Assembly (NCBI GenBank): GCA_051880615.1
Contig: JBJEOH010000026.1
Location: forward strand, 1 to 64,000
Length of the DNA stretch: 64,000 nt
Direction of reading: 5' to 3'
From: UBA7067 sp051880615
GTDB lineage: Bacteria; Bacillota; Clostridia; Oscillospirales; Acutalibacteraceae
Shown piece after piece: positions 10,920 to 19,961 of this stretch. Each line of letters begins with the position of its first letter. Position 1 is the first letter of the stretch. The notes beneath the pieces are model-generated. The model had not been told where the DNA came from. It did not search any database and saw nothing but the letters and a program-made list of their open reading frames with translations. Position numbers and translations under genes: made by a program.

Positions 10920-10930
10920 AAAATCACCGC

Positions 10931-12346
10931 CTATTCTTCAAGGTATATTTTTGTTTTTGATTTTAAATCGCTGATAAATTTCTCAACTGTTATTTCGTTA
11001 TTTAAGTAGCTTTGAAAAAGCTCATAAATTACCTGCGTGTTGTAATACCAATAGGTGTCAAGCTCATAGCTTGAAATGTTCTCTAATGCGTTATGCAGCA
11101 TTTTCTTGCTCTCGTCTGAAACAGCAGCCTGCTCCTTATCGTCATCGGGTATGCCGTCGTCTTCACCCTCATAATACGAATCCTTTGTGTTGTATGTGAA
11201 GCTGTCGGCAGTATTCATAAGCTTTTCAAAGGATTTGTTATTAACAGGGAAAAGGTTGCCTGAGTAAGCTGCAAACATAGGGTTGTATCTCTCGATTTCA
11301 GCACCAACCTGTTTGCTCTGTGTTTCTTCAGACATTGCAAATTTTATAGCCTTCAAAACCTTATCGGGTTTATTACAGTTTTTATTTACAAAAACAGATT
11401 CCGATATATTCGCCGAAAGCGTGTCAGGACTACCTGACACTGTGCCGACTATTATCGGAGTATCTCCTCGTTGCTCAATATAGACAATGCTTGAATATAT
11501 ATCATAGGGAGATTGCGCTATCATATCCTCAAATATATAGCTGTCGGGGTCGATTTCTTCTGTCCAATTAATTACACTATCCTGATTTTCTTTTGTGTTT
11601 CGAGGATATTTCTTTATCAGCTTGTCTATCCGTGTTACGGTGCCTTTGAATTGTTCACTGTCAAGTGTTGATGTTTTATTTACCAAATCCACATTGCTGT
11701 CAATATAGCTGATTAAAAGGCTTTCTAAATTACTGCTGTCCGAATACTTGTACAGAGAGATATCTATACTTTCGCTGTTGATTTTATCGGTCAAATCAAT
11801 TAAAGCGTCATAGGATAGGGAGCGAGTTTTTTCTTTAAAATATTTTGAGTATTTCTCTTGCGTTGTCATTAATAAGTTCGGCACATAATAAAGCGGAATA
11901 CAAAACCGTTTGCCGTTTATAACTCCGCTTTCAAGTGCCTTTTGATTTTGCTCTGTCAACTCAATTTTATCATCGGAATTATCACTCTCGATAAGCTCGT
12001 TTAAATCCATAAAAGCGCCCATATCAATAAGCTTTTCAATCGATAAATCGGCTGAAACAAATGTCGCTTCATTCATTATGTCAGGTCCGCCGCCGCTCAT
12101 AAGCTCGGTTGTCAGCCTGTTTTTTAATGCTTCAACGCTGTCAAACTCTACAATTTCTATTTTGTCCTCATCATCACAGCTTTTGTTATAATCATAAATC
12201 CAGCCCTCTCCGTTTGCCCAGCTGTCCTTAACTTTATAGTATGTAATACTGTCCGATAATTCTACCTCTACTGTATTTTCGCAGGCCGATAAAACGGATA
12301 AAATCAAAATTAATGATATTATAAAGCAAAGTGTTCTTTTAGCCAT
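10931..12346 (-). CDS. Extracellular solute-binding lipoprotein (copy 2)
   Basis: The 471-residue protein starts with a lipoprotein signal peptide whose lipobox is LSAC (Cys about 22), so it should be tethered on the outer face of the membrane. The mature part has family 1 solute-binding features, including the ELMSGGGPDIMNEA segment near residue 90 that lines the ligand cleft region in this family. It resembles the protein encoded just upstream (ELMAGQGPDIFTL there), so the two are paralogues from a tandem duplication. It has an acidic insert near residue 400 (EGEDDGIPDDDKE). A clear AGGAGG site precedes the ATG. Two different binders feeding one permease pair is plausible but unproven. Confidence 0.85.
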   Translation of the reverse strand: MAKRTLCFIISLILILSVLSACENTVEVELSDSITYYKVKDSWANGEGWIYDYNKSCDDEDKIEIVEFDSVEALKNRLTTELMSGGGPDIMNEATFVSADLSIEKLIDMGAFMDLNELIESDNSDDKIELTEQNQKALESGVINGKRFCIPLYYVPNLLMTTQEKYSKYFKEKTRSLSYDALIDLTDKINSESIDISLYKYSDSSNLESLLISYIDSNVDLVNKTSTLDSEQFKGTVTRIDKLIKKYPRNTKENQDSVINWTEEIDPDSYIFEDMIAQSPYDIYSSIVYIEQRGDTPIIVGTVSGSPDTLSANISESVFVNKNCNKPDKVLKAIKFAMSEETQSKQVGAEIERYNPMFAAYSGNLFPVNNKSFEKLMNTADSFTYNTKDSYYEGEDDGIPDDDKEQAAVSDESKKMLHNALENISSYELDTYWYYNTQVIYELFQSYLNNEITVEKFISDLKSKTKIYLEE

Positions 12347-12355
12347 AGTATCCTC

Positions 12356-13744
12356 CTATTCAGATATATAAATTCTCGCAGCTGATGTAAGCTGCTGAAT
12401 AAACTTACCTTTAGTCAGCTTTCCGTTTATGTAATCATCAACAATATCACCAATAACTTTCTTGCAGAAGTAGCTTTCGCTGACATTATAGTATGGCTTA
12501 CACTTATTAATGCCTCGTATCGATTTGATATATTCCTGCATATATTCATTATCAGTGCCGTTTACTTCATATTCATCGTATTCCCAAACGCCGTCTTTTT
12601 CGTATTCCTCCCAATATGTAAAAGAAGAGGCTGCCTTTATTGAATGCTCAAACGCATCAATATTGACAGGGTGCGAAATCATATTTGTGCCTATGTAATC
12701 CGAGCCTTCCTTATCGCCGCAGTAAAAAACCTGAAAATCATAGCTGAGCAGATATTTAAGAAAAGCAAGAGCCTTGTCCTTATGCTTTGAATTTGCGTTT
12801 ATCGCAACGCCAAGCTCTATTGTTGCAGAAATATCTTCTGCGTTCCTGTTAAAGCCGTTGTAAAATATCCTTTTGTTTCCGTTTTTTTCAGCCCGATAGT
12901 TTGCTCTTGCCAGGAATTCAAGGTTGCCGCCTGTGTATAAATCGAAAAGATAATTCTCGTATGTATCTTCATCAGGCTCTTCAAAACAGTCAGTAAGCTG
13001 CATTATTGAGTCAAGTCCTTGACTGAATTCCTCCGAATCAAAATATGTATTTCCGTTTTCAAAATCAACATAGCTGTAAATGAAGTTATCCAGTAGCTGT
13101 TGTTGCGAGTTAAGAAAGCTGAAAGCATAGCTGTACATAAAGTACCTTTTATTCGTGTCGGACAGGTATTTTTCAAACATCTGCGGAATATCGGCATATG
13201 TCAGCGTCATTCCGTTTTCCAAAGGCAAATCATACTCATTTAACACATTGTCGGTTGAGATAAGCGTGTTTAAATGATAAAACGCAGGAATAATATACAG
13301 CTTGCCGTTATACTCTCCAGCCTTTATCATAGCCTGATTATATTCGGATAAGTCGAGCTTGTTCTTTGAAGTGTCGTTTGCTATCAGCTCATTTATATCA
13401 GCGAATGCATATGACTTTATCAGCTTTTCAAACGGCAGCGTCTGGTCGAGAGTGAAAATATCAGGCCCTTGTCCTGCCATAAGCTCTGCCGACATTTTGG
13501 TGTACATATCCTCCTCGTTTTCAAATTTCACAACCTCAATCTGATATGATTCATCATAATTATTCTGACAGTATATGTTATATCGTTTTATTAAGTCCTC
13601 ATCATCAAATTGAGTGGGAATTCCATCTGCCTGATAATACTTAAGCTTTTCACTTTCCTGATTGTCGTTGTCGCACGAAGCGGCAAGCGGAAGCATTGTG
13701 ACAATAATAGTTAAAACAAGAATTTTACAAATAAGCCTCTTCAA
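12356..13744 (-). CDS. Extracellular solute-binding lipoprotein (copy 1)
   Basis: About 462 residues, with a lipoprotein signal peptide ending in LAASC and a family 1 solute-binding fold. The start is placed at the TTG at 13744, with GAGGTG 6 bases upstream; an upstream GTG is part of the ribosome site itself. It is the first gene of the operon and lies 9 bases before its paralogue. Its promoter must be in the 13745-13893 gap shared with the response regulator. That gap carries paired CAGAT repeats spaced 11 bp, so control by the adjacent two-component system is likely. The ligand is unknown; an oligosaccharide is the usual case for the family. Confidence 0.87.
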   Translation of the reverse strand: MKRLICKILVLTIIVTMLPLAASCDNDNQESEKLKYYQADGIPTQFDDEDLIKRYNIYCQNNYDESYQIEVVKFENEEDMYTKMSAELMAGQGPDIFTLDQTLPFEKLIKSYAFADINELIANDTSKNKLDLSEYNQAMIKAGEYNGKLYIIPAFYHLNTLISTDNVLNEYDLPLENGMTLTYADIPQMFEKYLSDTNKRYFMYSYAFSFLNSQQQLLDNFIYSYVDFENGNTYFDSEEFSQGLDSIMQLTDCFEEPDEDTYENYLFDLYTGGNLEFLARANYRAEKNGNKRIFYNGFNRNAEDISATIELGVAINANSKHKDKALAFLKYLLSYDFQVFYCGDKEGSDYIGTNMISHPVNIDAFEHSIKAASSFTYWEEYEKDGVWEYDEYEVNGTDNEYMQEYIKSIRGINKCKPYYNVSESYFCKKVIGDIVDDYINGKLTKGKFIQQLTSAARIYISE

Positions 13745-13779
13745 AAAATTCACCTCTTTGTTAATATCATAAATCTTCC

Positions 13780-13863
13780 ATCTGTATTTTATCTGTATTT
13801 TTATTGAAAACAGCGAATGAGTAATATAAAATGTTCTGTATAAGCTTCAGATAAAGCACAGAT
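13780..13863. promoter_or_regulatory. Divergent control region with four half-sites spaced 11 bp
   Basis: ATCTG occurs at 13780 and 13791 and its reverse complement CAGAT at 13848 and 13859. Each pair is spaced exactly 11 bp, about one helical turn, and the two pairs are inverted relative to each other. A further TCTGTAT lies at 13835. Paired direct repeats of this spacing are the usual target of OmpR/PhoB-type regulators, and such a regulator is encoded immediately to the right. A plausible plus-strand promoter (TTGAAA, 17 bp, TAAAAT) lies near 13804-13832 between the pairs. The inference is autoregulation plus control of the leftward transport operon. Confidence 0.55.
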
Positions 13864-13893
13864 GAGTATGATAATATAGTGTGGGGTGATTAT

Positions 13894-14565
13894 GTGTATA
13901 GCGTGCTTTTGGTTGAGGACGATAAAAACATCTGTGAAATGATTAAGGATTACTTTACCGAAAAAAGCAAGAGCAATATCGTGCTTGATATTGCGTCTGA
14001 CGGACAATCAGGTGTTGAAAAAGCGTATGAAAATGCGTATGATTTATTGCTGCTCGATATAATGCTGCCGAGCCTCAACGGCTTTGAAATCTGTCGGGAG
14101 GTGCGCCGATTAAGCGATGTGCCGATTATGTTCATCACCGCAAGAGGAAGTCAGGAGGATATGCTGACAGGCTATGCCTTAGGATGTGACGATTACATAG
14201 TCAAGCCTTTTTCTCTGCCTGTGTTTTATCAAAAGGTCAACGCGCTTATCAGGCGTTCAAAGGGACTTGTCAGGTTTTCAGTGCTTTCAGCAGGAACGCT
14301 TACGCTCAACCCGAATAACGGCACTGTAATATCTGACGGTGAAGAAATTAGCCTTACCGCAAAGGAGTATGCAATACTTAAAACACTGCTTGAAAACAAG
14401 GGCAGGATAGTATCAAGGCAAATGCTTATAAATCATGCTTGGGGCTATGATGAAATAATTGACGAGCGTGTGCTTGACACTCATATTAAGAATTTAAGGA
14501 AAGCACTTAAGGATAATGCAAAGCTGATTAAAACTGCTATTAAAAGAGGATACAGAATAGAATGA
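13894..14565 (+). CDS. OmpR/PhoB-family response regulator
   Basis: About 223 residues: a receiver domain with the acidic pair in LLVEDD, the phospho-acceptor Asp in LLLLDIMLP (residue about 54) and the conserved Lys in IVKPF, followed by a winged-helix domain (LTAKEYAILKTLLEN ... RVLDTHIKNLRKAL). The start is taken as the GTG at 13894, with GGGGTGA 4 bases upstream; the frame extends five codons further but the GTG there would sit on the ribosome site. It overlaps the kinase gene by ATGA, so the pair is translationally coupled. It probably controls the divergent transport operon through the repeats in the intergenic gap. Confidence 0.9.
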   Translation: MYSVLLVEDDKNICEMIKDYFTEKSKSNIVLDIASDGQSGVEKAYENAYDLLLLDIMLPSLNGFEICREVRRLSDVPIMFITARGSQEDMLTGYALGCDDYIVKPFSLPVFYQKVNALIRRSKGLVRFSVLSAGTLTLNPNNGTVISDGEEISLTAKEYAILKTLLENKGRIVSRQMLINHAWGYDEIIDERVLDTHIKNLRKALKDNAKLIKTAIKRGYRIE

Positions 14566-16232
14566 ACGCATATAAAAAGAAAATCAGAAAACAAAAACGC
14601 AGGCTGTTTGTTTCAGTTGCCGCATCACTTTTCGCACTCAGCGTGATAGTGTCGGCTGTTTTTACTGTTGTAACCTTTAATACGGAAAAGCAACTCCTTT
14701 ACTCTGACGCTTCTTCGTATGCTTCGGATTTATTTGCTTATTTGGAGAATTCGTTGGTCAATGAAAGAGATTACGCTGAGTACTTCTTAAATTCAACTCT
14801 GTCAAAGGACGAACAGCTTATTCTGATTGACAATGACGGAGTGACAGTTGCTCAAACAAAAAACGCTCTTCCTGTTAATTTTCAAAGCTATCCTTATTAT
14901 GAGGAAGAGGGCATAGGCTGTATAGATTTTGACAGCTTTAAAAGCTCAATGACAGACGAGCAATATAAAAAAATAACCGACTATCTGTTGAGTGATAAAA
15001 CAGATGACGGCAGCTATTATGAGCTTTTGTGCAGAGAGTTTTATTTTTATAAGGGTGATATAACACCAAAGAGTATTGAGATTGTAAAAACTACTGAAGA
15101 AAATGTATGGTATGTTCAGGACGAGGTTATAGAGCATTTTGAGCTTGAGCCGATTATTATTGACGGCTTAACACTGTATAAAAACGGAGATATGCAAAGG
15201 AATGTTATAGACCGGGAATTTGTGTTCGGCAATTACAGCAGAGAAAATCTGTTTAACAGAGTTCGGCAGAATATGAATACCGATGATGAAAATAATATAT
15301 TCACCTCTGTATTTTCAATAGACGGAAGCACAATCTATTATAAAACCTACGGGTTAGGAAATGAAAGCAGTCTTGTTGATGACGGCAATTTCTCTTATCT
15401 ATACGCCGATTACACATCTTTTTCGGTGCGTGATGATAACGGTGATGTGAAAATATACTCAGGCACATATGTAAAACACCTGAATGTGCTTGAAAGCTGC
15501 TTTAACCGCATAGCCTTTATATTAATTTATATCATCGTTATCTTTGCGATAGTCGGAGTAATTCTCGCCGCTGTAATCTGGCATACAATGAAGAAACAGC
15601 TTGAGCAGGAGGGAAATCTGCGAATCACAACAAACGCAATGGCGCACGAGCTAAAAACACCGCTCTTTATAATAGGCGGATATGTGGAAAACCTGCTTGA
15701 GAATATCAATACCGACAAACGCTCGCATTATGCAGATGTGATATTGGAAAAATCAGGAGCAGTGAATGAGCTGGTTGAAAGAATGCTCGACTACTCAAGG
15801 CTTGACAGCGGTTATGATAATATTCAGACAGAAAAGGTTAATCTGACACAGCTTGTTAAAGATATTATCGTCGGCTATGATGTAAAGATTTCTGCTGAAT
15901 ATACAGAAGATGTTTTTATATGCGCCGACAAACATCTGATTAAATCAGCAATAGAAAATCTTGTTGATAATGCGATAAAATACTCGACGGACAAAAATGA
16001 AATTAAAATAAAAATTACATCTAAAAAGTTTACTGTAAGCAATCCGTGCACAAAGCTTTCTAAATCTGACATTGATAATCTGTGGCAGCCATATCACAGA
16101 TTGGCAGAGCATAGTTCAGCACCGGGTCATGGACTCGGTCTTGCCTTCGTAAAACGCATTTTTGAGCTTCACCGTTTTAAATACGGTGCGTCATATGAAA
16201 AAGAGCGGATTTCATTTTGGTTTGAGTATTGA
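14562..16232 (+). CDS. Sensor histidine kinase
   Basis: 556 residues: an N-terminal membrane segment (about 15-38), an extracellular sensor region of about 280 residues, a second membrane segment near 325-349, then a dimerisation/phospho-acceptor domain with MAHELKTPL (His about 361) and an ATPase domain with an N box (ENLVDNAIKYS) and a G box (GHGLGLAFVKRI). No clear HAMP domain separates membrane and kinase. It overlaps the response regulator by 4 bases (ATGA). The large outside domain suggests direct ligand sensing, perhaps with the neighbouring solute-binding proteins, which is inference from position. Confidence 0.92.
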   Translation: MNAYKKKIRKQKRRLFVSVAASLFALSVIVSAVFTVVTFNTEKQLLYSDASSYASDLFAYLENSLVNERDYAEYFLNSTLSKDEQLILIDNDGVTVAQTKNALPVNFQSYPYYEEEGIGCIDFDSFKSSMTDEQYKKITDYLLSDKTDDGSYYELLCREFYFYKGDITPKSIEIVKTTEENVWYVQDEVIEHFELEPIIIDGLTLYKNGDMQRNVIDREFVFGNYSRENLFNRVRQNMNTDDENNIFTSVFSIDGSTIYYKTYGLGNESSLVDDGNFSYLYADYTSFSVRDDNGDVKIYSGTYVKHLNVLESCFNRIAFILIYIIVIFAIVGVILAAVIWHTMKKQLEQEGNLRITTNAMAHELKTPLFIIGGYVENLLENINTDKRSHYADVILEKSGAVNELVERMLDYSRLDSGYDNIQTEKVNLTQLVKDIIVGYDVKISAEYTEDVFICADKHLIKSAIENLVDNAIKYSTDKNEIKIKITSKKFTVSNPCTKLSKSDIDNLWQPYHRLAEHSSAPGHGLGLAFVKRIFELHRFKYGASYEKERISFWFEY

Positions 16233-16279
16233 TAAAGCGGTGAAAAAAAGCTATAATAAGTTAAAGGCTGGTGTTAAAA

Positions 16280-16837
16280 ATGAAAGATTTAGAAGAAATA
16301 GCCGCACAATCAAGACAGGCGGTAACTGAATTATTAGAGGTTGCAAGACTTGAAAAGGACGATATATTTGTTGTAGGCTGTTCAAGCAGCGAGATTATCG
16401 GCAGCAAGCTAGGTACAAATTCAAGCGTTGAGGTTGCAAACACGGTTTTTGACACAATATATGAAGTAGTTAAGGCTAACGGACTGTATCTTGCCACACA
16501 GTGCTGTGAGCACCTCAACAGGGCACTTATTATTGAAAAGGAATGTGCCAAGCTGTACGGATATGATATTGTCAATGTAGTGCCTCAGCCAAAAGCAGGC
16601 GGTTCGCTGTCAACAAGGGCATATGCGCGGTTTGAGCATCCTGTGGCAGTGCAGGAAATCAGAGCCTCTGCGGGAATGGACATCGGCGATGTTTTAATAG
16701 GTATGCACCTTAAAAGGACAGCCGTTCCCGTTAGAATTTCAATAAATCAGATAGGGCAGGCTCATCTTGTTTGCGCAAGGACAAGACCGCCGTTCATCGG
16801 CGGAGTCAGAGCAAAGTATGACGAGGGATTATTGTAA
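16280..16837 (+). CDS. UPF0340 (TIGR01440/YwlG) family protein
   Basis: A 185-residue soluble protein that matches the UPF0340 family in length and pattern, for example GCSSSEIIGSKLGTNSS near the N-terminus, ATQCCEHLNRALIIE and PQPKAGGSLSTRA in the middle, and RPPFIGGVRAKYDEGL at the end. The family's biochemical role is not settled. The start is the ATG at 16280, with GGTG 6 bases before it; a GTG three codons earlier overlaps that site. The stop overlaps the ATG of the HD-domain gene (TAATG), so the two are co-translated. Confidence 0.88.
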   Translation: MKDLEEIAAQSRQAVTELLEVARLEKDDIFVVGCSSSEIIGSKLGTNSSVEVANTVFDTIYEVVKANGLYLATQCCEHLNRALIIEKECAKLYGYDIVNVVPQPKAGGSLSTRAYARFEHPVAVQEIRASAGMDIGDVLIGMHLKRTAVPVRISINQIGQAHLVCARTRPPFIGGVRAKYDEGLL

Positions 16838-17427
16838 TGGATAAAAATATTGACTACAAAGAAGAATTCTGCAGAATATTTTCAGAAAATGTCAAGCGGC
16901 ACGGCGCAAAGGAGCTGCTTGACTGGCTTTGCAAAACCGATTTTTTCACAGCGCCTGCAAGCACAAAATATCACTGTGCCTGCACAAACGGACTCGTTAT
17001 GCACAGCCTTAGTGTTTATGATGTGTTGCTTGAAAAGCATTTTGACGAGGAAACCGACAGTCTTGAGAGTTTCACAATCTGCGCCTTGCTTCACGATTTG
17101 TGCAAAGCACAGTTCTACAAAGTGTCAACCCGCAATGTGAAAAACGAAGAAACAGGCAACTGGGAAAAAGTACCTTTTTATGCGGTTGACGATGTTTTTC
17201 CTTACGGTCATGGTGAGAAATCCGTGTTCCTTATTGAACGCTTTATGAAGCTGCGCATTGAAGAAGCCATGGCTATACGCTGGCATATGGGAGGCTTTGA
17301 GGATAGCGGCGGCTTTACAATAAGCCTTGCTTATCAGAAATATCCGCTTGCCGTTAAGCTTCACCTTGCAGACCTTGAGTCTACATATCTTCGCGAAAAG
17401 AATACGTCAGAGGTTAATAACAGATAA
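16837..17427 (+). CDS. HD-domain hydrolase
   Basis: 196 residues with an HD metal-binding core: His in MHSLSVYDV, the HD pair in LLHDLCKAQ, later His residues in GHGEKSV and RWHMGGFE, and the closing Asp in LHLADLEST. That order fits HD phosphohydrolases, related to the nuclease domain of YhaM-type proteins but without an OB-fold. Substrate (nucleotide or RNA end) is not evident. It overlaps the UPF0340 gene by one base and ends in front of a strong convergent terminator shared with feoB. Confidence 0.8.
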   Translation: MDKNIDYKEEFCRIFSENVKRHGAKELLDWLCKTDFFTAPASTKYHCACTNGLVMHSLSVYDVLLEKHFDEETDSLESFTICALLHDLCKAQFYKVSTRNVKNEETGNWEKVPFYAVDDVFPYGHGEKSVFLIERFMKLRIEEAMAIRWHMGGFEDSGGFTISLAYQKYPLAVKLHLADLESTYLREKNTSEVNNR

Positions 17428-17429
17428 TA

Positions 17430-17469
17430 TATAAGCAGAGGGACTGCATCCGCAGTCCCTCTGCTTATA
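17430..17469. terminator. Bidirectional terminator between HD gene and feoB
   Basis: A perfect 18-bp inverted repeat (17430-17447 with 17452-17469) and a 4-base loop ATCC. It lies 2 bases past the HD gene's stop and covers the feoB stop codon on the other strand. It is suited to end transcription from both sides, although T runs are weak. Confidence 0.85.
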
Positions 17470-19495
17470 TAAATACCCTTGCGGCTGATGAGATAAACAT
17501 ACACAGCAGCAAGCCGATGGCTGTTGGCAGGATAAACGCAAGCGCAGTCCATTTCAAGCTCTTTGTTTCTTTGTATATTGTAATACAGGTCGTCGAACAC
17601 GGAAAATGAAACAGCATAAAAATTATTACACAAATTGCTGTTACAATGTCCCAGCCGTTTGCGGTAAAAAGCTGCTGAAGCTGCAACAGGCTTTCGTATT
17701 CTGTCAGCGAAGAGTTTGCCGTGTATGCCATCATCATTATCGGAATTACAATTTCGTTTGCGGGAAAGCCGAGTATAAATGCAGCAAGAATTACTCCGTC
17801 CATGCCCAGCAGATGTCCGAATTCGTCAAGCGCACCGGTAAAATAATCGAGTATAGAACTGCCGCCTATGTTTATGTTTGCGAGTAACCATATTATGATT
17901 CCTGCCGGCAGAGCGACTGCGACTGCTCTCCAAAGTACGAACAAGATTCTGTCTTTAACCGAGTGAACTATAACTTTCCCAATCTGAGGGACGCGGTAGG
18001 GCGGAAGCTCAAGAACAAAGGATGATTGTTCTCCCTTTAAAAAGGTGACTGATAACAGCTTTGAAACAAGCATGGTTGTCACTACGGACAGAACAATGGC
18101 TGACAATAGAATCAATGCCGAAAGCAATGACTGAAACGGAACAGCAAGAGGTGCGGCAATAAAAATTGTGATAAGCGCAATCAACCCCGGGAAACGCCCG
18201 TTACACGGCATAAAGGCATTGGTCAGAATAGCTATAAGCCTCTCCCTCGGCGAATCAATAATCCTGCAGCCGGTCACACCGCACGCATTACAGCCAAGCC
18301 CCATACACATACAAAGACTTTGTTTTCCGTGAGCACCTGCTTTTTTGAAGTATTTATCGAGATTAAACGCAACTCTCGGCAAATATCCGAAATCCTCAAG
18401 TATTGTAAACAGAGGAAAGAATATCGCCATAGGCGGCAGCATAACCGACACAACCCAAGCCGTTGTCTTAAACATTCCGTCACAGATAAGAGATGTCAGA
18501 AACTCCGGTGTTCCTATGAATTCGAGTCCGATTCTAAGCCATTCATTCATTTTTTCAAACAACACAGACAGCCATTGTGACGGATAATTTGCCCCGACTA
18601 TTGTTATCCAAAAAATCAATCCCAGCATTAAGAGCATTATCGGTATTCCCGTAAGCTTTGAAGTGAAAAGTCTGTCAAGCCGTCTGTCACGATTGTTGTA
18701 GTCTGCACGCTCAAATACAACGGTCTTTAGAAAAATATCTTCAGCTTTTTTCACTATCGTTTGTGCTATTTCATCTCTGTAGTTTTTGCTATGTAAATTT
18801 TCACACTCTAACTCAATCCCCAACTGTTCATCAAGACAAACATTCATATCTTCATCGTTCTCAAGCAACCTTAATGAGAAAAATCTTGCCTCACGGTCGC
18901 TACGGCAACTGCTTCTTATTTTGTTGTATATTTCTGCTGATTTGTTTTCAATCTCTTTGCTGTATTCAATTTTTTCGACATATGTTTTCTTCTCGTAAAC
19001 CGTCATTTTATATATCATTTCTTTTAATTCGTCCATGCCATTACCGCTTCGTGCGCTTGATTGCGTTACAGGAACTCCTAATCTTTCTGACAACCCGCTT
19101 ATATCGACGCTGATTGATTTTTTAGTCGCTTCATCCATTAAATTTACACAGACTATAACGCGGTCGGTTATTTCAAGTATTTGCAGTACAAGATTCAGAT
19201 TGCGCTCAACACAGGTAGCGTCGATAACTACTACAACAAGCTCAGGATGCTCAAAGCAGATATAATCCCTTGCAACTGTTTCCTCCCTTGAGCTCGACAG
19301 CAGGGAATATGTCCCCGGCAAATCCACAAGAGTATAGTTTATATTTTTATACCGCATACAGCCAAACGCATTAGATACCGTCTTTCCCGTCCAATTCCCC
19401 GTATGTTGGTTAAGTCCTGTCAGATTATTGAATACCGTGCTTTTGCCGACATTTGGATTACCTGCAAATGCAACGGTATAGTGATTAGCGGTCAA
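17465..19495 (-). CDS. feoB: Ferrous iron transporter FeoB
   Basis: About 676 residues. The cytoplasmic N-terminal G domain has G1 GNPNVGKST, G3 DLPGTYS and G4 NLMD, followed by a helical GDI region and then a membrane domain with the paired gate regions typical of FeoB (SLCMCMGLGCNACGVTGCRI, with several Cys). It imports Fe2+ across the cytoplasmic membrane. The start is taken at TTG 19495 because GGAGGTG lies 6 bases upstream; earlier codons in the frame encode no conserved sequence. FeoA lies 128 bases upstream in the same direction, so feoA-feoB likely form one iron-responsive unit. No FeoC is seen. Confidence 0.97.
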   Translation of the reverse strand: MTANHYTVAFAGNPNVGKSTVFNNLTGLNQHTGNWTGKTVSNAFGCMRYKNINYTLVDLPGTYSLLSSSREETVARDYICFEHPELVVVVIDATCVERNLNLVLQILEITDRVIVCVNLMDEATKKSISVDISGLSERLGVPVTQSSARSGNGMDELKEMIYKMTVYEKKTYVEKIEYSKEIENKSAEIYNKIRSSCRSDREARFFSLRLLENDEDMNVCLDEQLGIELECENLHSKNYRDEIAQTIVKKAEDIFLKTVVFERADYNNRDRRLDRLFTSKLTGIPIMLLMLGLIFWITIVGANYPSQWLSVLFEKMNEWLRIGLEFIGTPEFLTSLICDGMFKTTAWVVSVMLPPMAIFFPLFTILEDFGYLPRVAFNLDKYFKKAGAHGKQSLCMCMGLGCNACGVTGCRIIDSPRERLIAILTNAFMPCNGRFPGLIALITIFIAAPLAVPFQSLLSALILLSAIVLSVVTTMLVSKLLSVTFLKGEQSSFVLELPPYRVPQIGKVIVHSVKDRILFVLWRAVAVALPAGIIIWLLANINIGGSSILDYFTGALDEFGHLLGMDGVILAAFILGFPANEIVIPIMMMAYTANSSLTEYESLLQLQQLFTANGWDIVTAICVIIFMLFHFPCSTTCITIYKETKSLKWTALAFILPTAIGLLLCMFISSAARVFI

Positions 19496-19623
19496 GCAAA
19501 CACCTCCGTTTTCTCTGAAATCTCTTATAATAGGGTATTCGACTGAAATTAAAAATGTTACAAATTTGCCCACAGCAAATAAAAACACTGCGGGCAAAAA
19601 TTAAATATGCCAATATTCTGATA

Positions 19624-19857
19624 TTACGAAACTATTACTTTTGAGGCGTCCTCGTTTCTTATTGCAAGCAGAGCACCTCTAATATAATATGCTGTCAAAT
19701 CCCCTGACGGGCTTTTAAGAACAGCCTCAACAGGAGTATCTTTAATCAGTCCTAAATCAAGCATACGGCGTCTTTCTTTTCCGTTCATTTTCAAATCCCT
19801 TACGGTGCATTTTTCTCCTTTTTTTAGTGAACTGAGCAATCTGACTTCTTTGTCCAT
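19624..19857 (-). CDS. feoA: FeoA family protein
   Basis: A 77-residue SH3-like FeoA protein (LSSLKKGEKCTVRDLKM ... RRRMLDLGLIKDTPVEAV ... LAIRNEDASKVIV). FeoA is a small cytoplasmic partner of FeoB. The start is uncertain among three nearby ATGs (19866, 19863, 19857); the last is preferred since GAG lies about 9 bases upstream and the FeoA fold begins just after it. It sits immediately upstream of feoB. Confidence 0.9.
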   Translation of the reverse strand: MDKEVRLLSSLKKGEKCTVRDLKMNGKERRRMLDLGLIKDTPVEAVLKSPSGDLTAYYIRGALLAIRNEDASKVIVS

Positions 19858-19880
19858 TATCATCATCTCAATTCTTTGTT

Positions 19881-19900
19881 TCTCATTATTATCATATGAC
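19881..19900 (-). promoter_or_regulatory. Possible feo promoter and iron-regulator site
   Basis: Read on the minus strand, this stretch just upstream of feoA contains TATGATAATAATGAG. It can serve as a -10 element, and its TGATAAT half matches half of a 7-1-7 Fur-type box, with the second half poorly conserved. Iron control of feoAB is expected from the family; this particular site is a weak candidate. Confidence 0.3.
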
Positions 19901-19961
19901 AAAAGCGGTACACTGACACAAAGCGGAATTGCGTAGTATCATTACTGCGTATGACTTAGTT

